DNA of 41,312 nt from the NCBI GenBank assembly GCA_003222975.1, contig QHXN01000055.1:1-41312 (forward strand). The letters run 5' to 3'. A program made the position numbers and the translations under genes. Source of the DNA: Acidobacteriota bacterium (GTDB taxonomy: Bacteria > Acidobacteriota > Blastocatellia > Pyrinomonadales > Pyrinomonadaceae). Each line of letters opens with the position of its first letter. The first letter of the stretch is position 1. This document shows, in pieces, positions 39,911-41,312 of the stretch. The notes beneath the pieces were generated by a model, which was not told the origin of the DNA, did no database searches, and was given only the letters and a program-made list of their open reading frames with translations.

Positions 39911-41312
39911 ATGTTTCGTCGCATTCGACACGTCCACTTCGTCGGCATCGGCGGCATCGGCATGTCGGGCATCGCGGAGGTCTTGCTCAACATGAGCTTC
40001 CGCGTCTCCGGCTCCGACCTGCGGCGCTCGGACGCGACGGCGCGGCTCGAACGCCTCGGCGCGAAGATTTACGAGGAGCACGCGGCTGAAAACGTCAACG
40101 GCGCGCACGTCGTCGTCCGCTCGACCGCCGTGCGCGAGGACAACCCGGAAGTGGTCGAGGCGCGGCGGCGCTCGATACCCGTCATCCCGCGCGCCGAGAT
40201 GCTGGCCGAGTTGATGCGACTCAAACCCCACACCGTGGCCGTCGCCGGCTCGCACGGCAAGACGACGACGACCTCGATGGTCGCAACCGTGCTCGCGCAC
40301 GCCGGGTTAGACCCGACCGTGGTCGTCGGCGGCGTCGTCGGCGCGATGGGGTCGAACGCGCGTTTGGGGAAGAGCGACCTGATGGTGGTCGAGGCCGACG
40401 AGAGCGACCGCTCGTTCCTGATGCTGACGCCGACGTTTGCCGTCGTCACGAACATTGACCGCGAGCACATGGATCACTACACGGACATGACCGACGTGCG
40501 GAAGTGCTTCGCCGACTTCGTCAATAAGGTGCCGTTCTACGGCGCGGCCATTCTTTGTCTCGACGACCCGCACGTGCAGGCCGTCATCCCCGAAGTCGTC
40601 CGCCGCCGCATCACCTACGGCTTGAGCGCGCAGGCCGACATCGCCGCGCGCGAGGTGCGCTACGACAAGCAGTTCGGCTCGGTCTTCCAGGTACGGCGCG
40701 AGGGCGAGCCTATTGGAGAGGTGAGCTTGCACGTGCCGGGCTTGCACAACATCTACAACTCGCTCGCGGCCATCGCCATCGGGCTGGAGTTGGAAGTGCC
40801 TTTCGAGACCATCGCCAGCGCGCTTGAGAGTTTCGCGGGCGTCAACCGCCGCTTCCAGTTCAAGGGCGAGGCCGCGGGCGTCATCGTGATTGACGACTAC
40901 GGCCACCACCCGACGGAGGTTCGCGCGACGCTCGTGGCGGCGAAGCTCGGCTTGCGTGGCCGCCGCATGGTCGTCCTTTTCCAGCCGCACCGCTACACGC
41001 GCACACAGGACTTGATGGACGAGTTCGCGCGCTCCTTCAATAACGCCGACGTTTTGATGGTCACGGACATCTACGCCGCGAGCGAAGACCCGATTGAAGG
41101 CGTCACCGCCGCGGCTCTGGTCGAAGCCGTCCGGCGCTTCGGCCACAAGGACGCGCGCCACGTCGGCACAATCGAGGAGGCGACCGACGCTCTGCTCGAA
41201 GAGGTCAGGCCGAACGACATGGTCATCACGCTCGGCGCGGGCAACGTCTATCGCGTCGGCGAGCGTTTGCCGGAGCTTTTGAAGGAAAAAGCGAAGGCGG
41301 AAGGGCAGGGAT
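39911..41312 (+). CDS. murC: UDP-MurNAc:L-alanine ligase (open at the window end)
   Basis: 467 codons with no stop before the window edge; full-length MurC is about this size, so it is nearly complete. N-terminus [23 protein letters not shown] loop [20 protein letters not shown], then [91 protein letters not shown] and [13 protein letters not shown]. It adds the first L-Ala to UDP-MurNAc. The start ATG follows CTTGAAT with no Shine-Dalgarno, directly after a heptad hairpin. Confidence 0.96.
   Translation, partial: MFRRIRHVHFVGIGGIGMSGIAEVLLNMSFRVSGSDLRRSDATARLERLGAKIYEEHAAENVNGAHVVVRSTAVREDNPEVVEARRRSIPVIPRAEMLAELMRLKPHTVAVAGSHGKTTTTSMVATVLAHAGLDPTVVVGGVVGAMGSNARLGKSDLMVVEADESDRSFLMLTPTFAVVTNIDREHMDHYTDMTDVRKCFADFVNKVPFYGAAILCLDDPHVQAVIPEVVRRRITYGLSAQADIAAREVRYDKQFGSVFQVRREGEPIGEVSLHVPGLHNIYNSLAAIAIGLELEVPFETIASALESFAGVNRRFQFKGEAAGVIVIDDYGHHPTEVRATLVAAKLGLRGRRMVVLFQPHRYTRTQDLMDEFARSFNNADVLMVTDIYAASEDPIEGVTAAALVEAVRRFGHKDARHVGTIEEATDALLEEVRPNDMVITLGAGNVYRVGERLPELLKEKAKAEGQG

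Overview
The window is about 41 kb of high-GC bacterial chromosome. I read it as Acidobacteriota, most likely Blastocatellia. This is an inference from the gene mix (an MglA/MglB-type GTPase pair, Rex, a reduced microcompartment locus, a Gram-negative-like dcw cluster) and from the unusual intergenic repeats. It has no rRNA, tRNA, integrase or transposase that I can see, and most genes are ordinary housekeeping genes.

Layout. 1-1201 (minus): 5'-part of a CDP-alcohol phosphatidyltransferase gene, a frameshifted DUF433 gene, greA. 1346-3994 (minus): pfkA, then a selenoprotein locus in which two neighbouring genes each carry an in-frame UGA at a catalytic position (a peroxiredoxin with Sec in place of the peroxidatic Cys, and a short GrdB-like protein), with a 43-residue one-helix membrane protein between them. 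4351-10041: RlmI-type methyltransferase, then glmS, glmU and a YvcK/CofD-like gene. 10188-15448: a protein with a histone-H1-like tail and TPR repeats, a Roadblock (MglB-like) gene and mglA, a GNAT acetyltransferase, queA, a YihY-family membrane protein. 15592-20373: a large exported protein of unknown function, ruvB, ruvA, rex. 20388-24947 (plus): TonB-like protein, class II aldolase, HExxH protein, lipoprotein, then one BMC-H and three BMC-P microcompartment shell genes and a small Cys-rich protein. 25108-28263 (minus): LemA, a nucleotidyltransferase-like protein, a TPM protein with a likely frameshift, and a ZIP metal transporter. 28419-41312 (plus): the dcw cluster from a MraZ-controlled promoter: mraZ, rsmH, ftsL, ftsI, small ORF, murF, mraY, murD, ftsW, murG, murC (cut by the window edge). 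murE is missing from its usual place.

The most striking feature is not a gene. About eighteen intergenic spacers are filled by long hairpins whose two arms are arrays of 7-nt words. The word differs between families (for example ATGAATG, CCGTGAA, GTTAGCT, ATTGCGG, GGTAAAT, GAGTCTG) but the architecture is the same: word array, short apical segment, reverse-complement array. Families recur at unrelated loci. In every paired copy the same strand of the word is in the 5' arm. The arrays sit directly on the upstream stop codon, several times supplying the stop and the last codons of the protein (GlmU, MurD, MurG, the GrdB-like protein), and often reach the next start codon, replacing the Shine-Dalgarno region. 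They occur inside operons as well as between convergent genes, so they are not simply terminators. I regard this heptad-hairpin family as the best candidate for a little-described system here; the selenoprotein pair and the minimal microcompartment locus come next.
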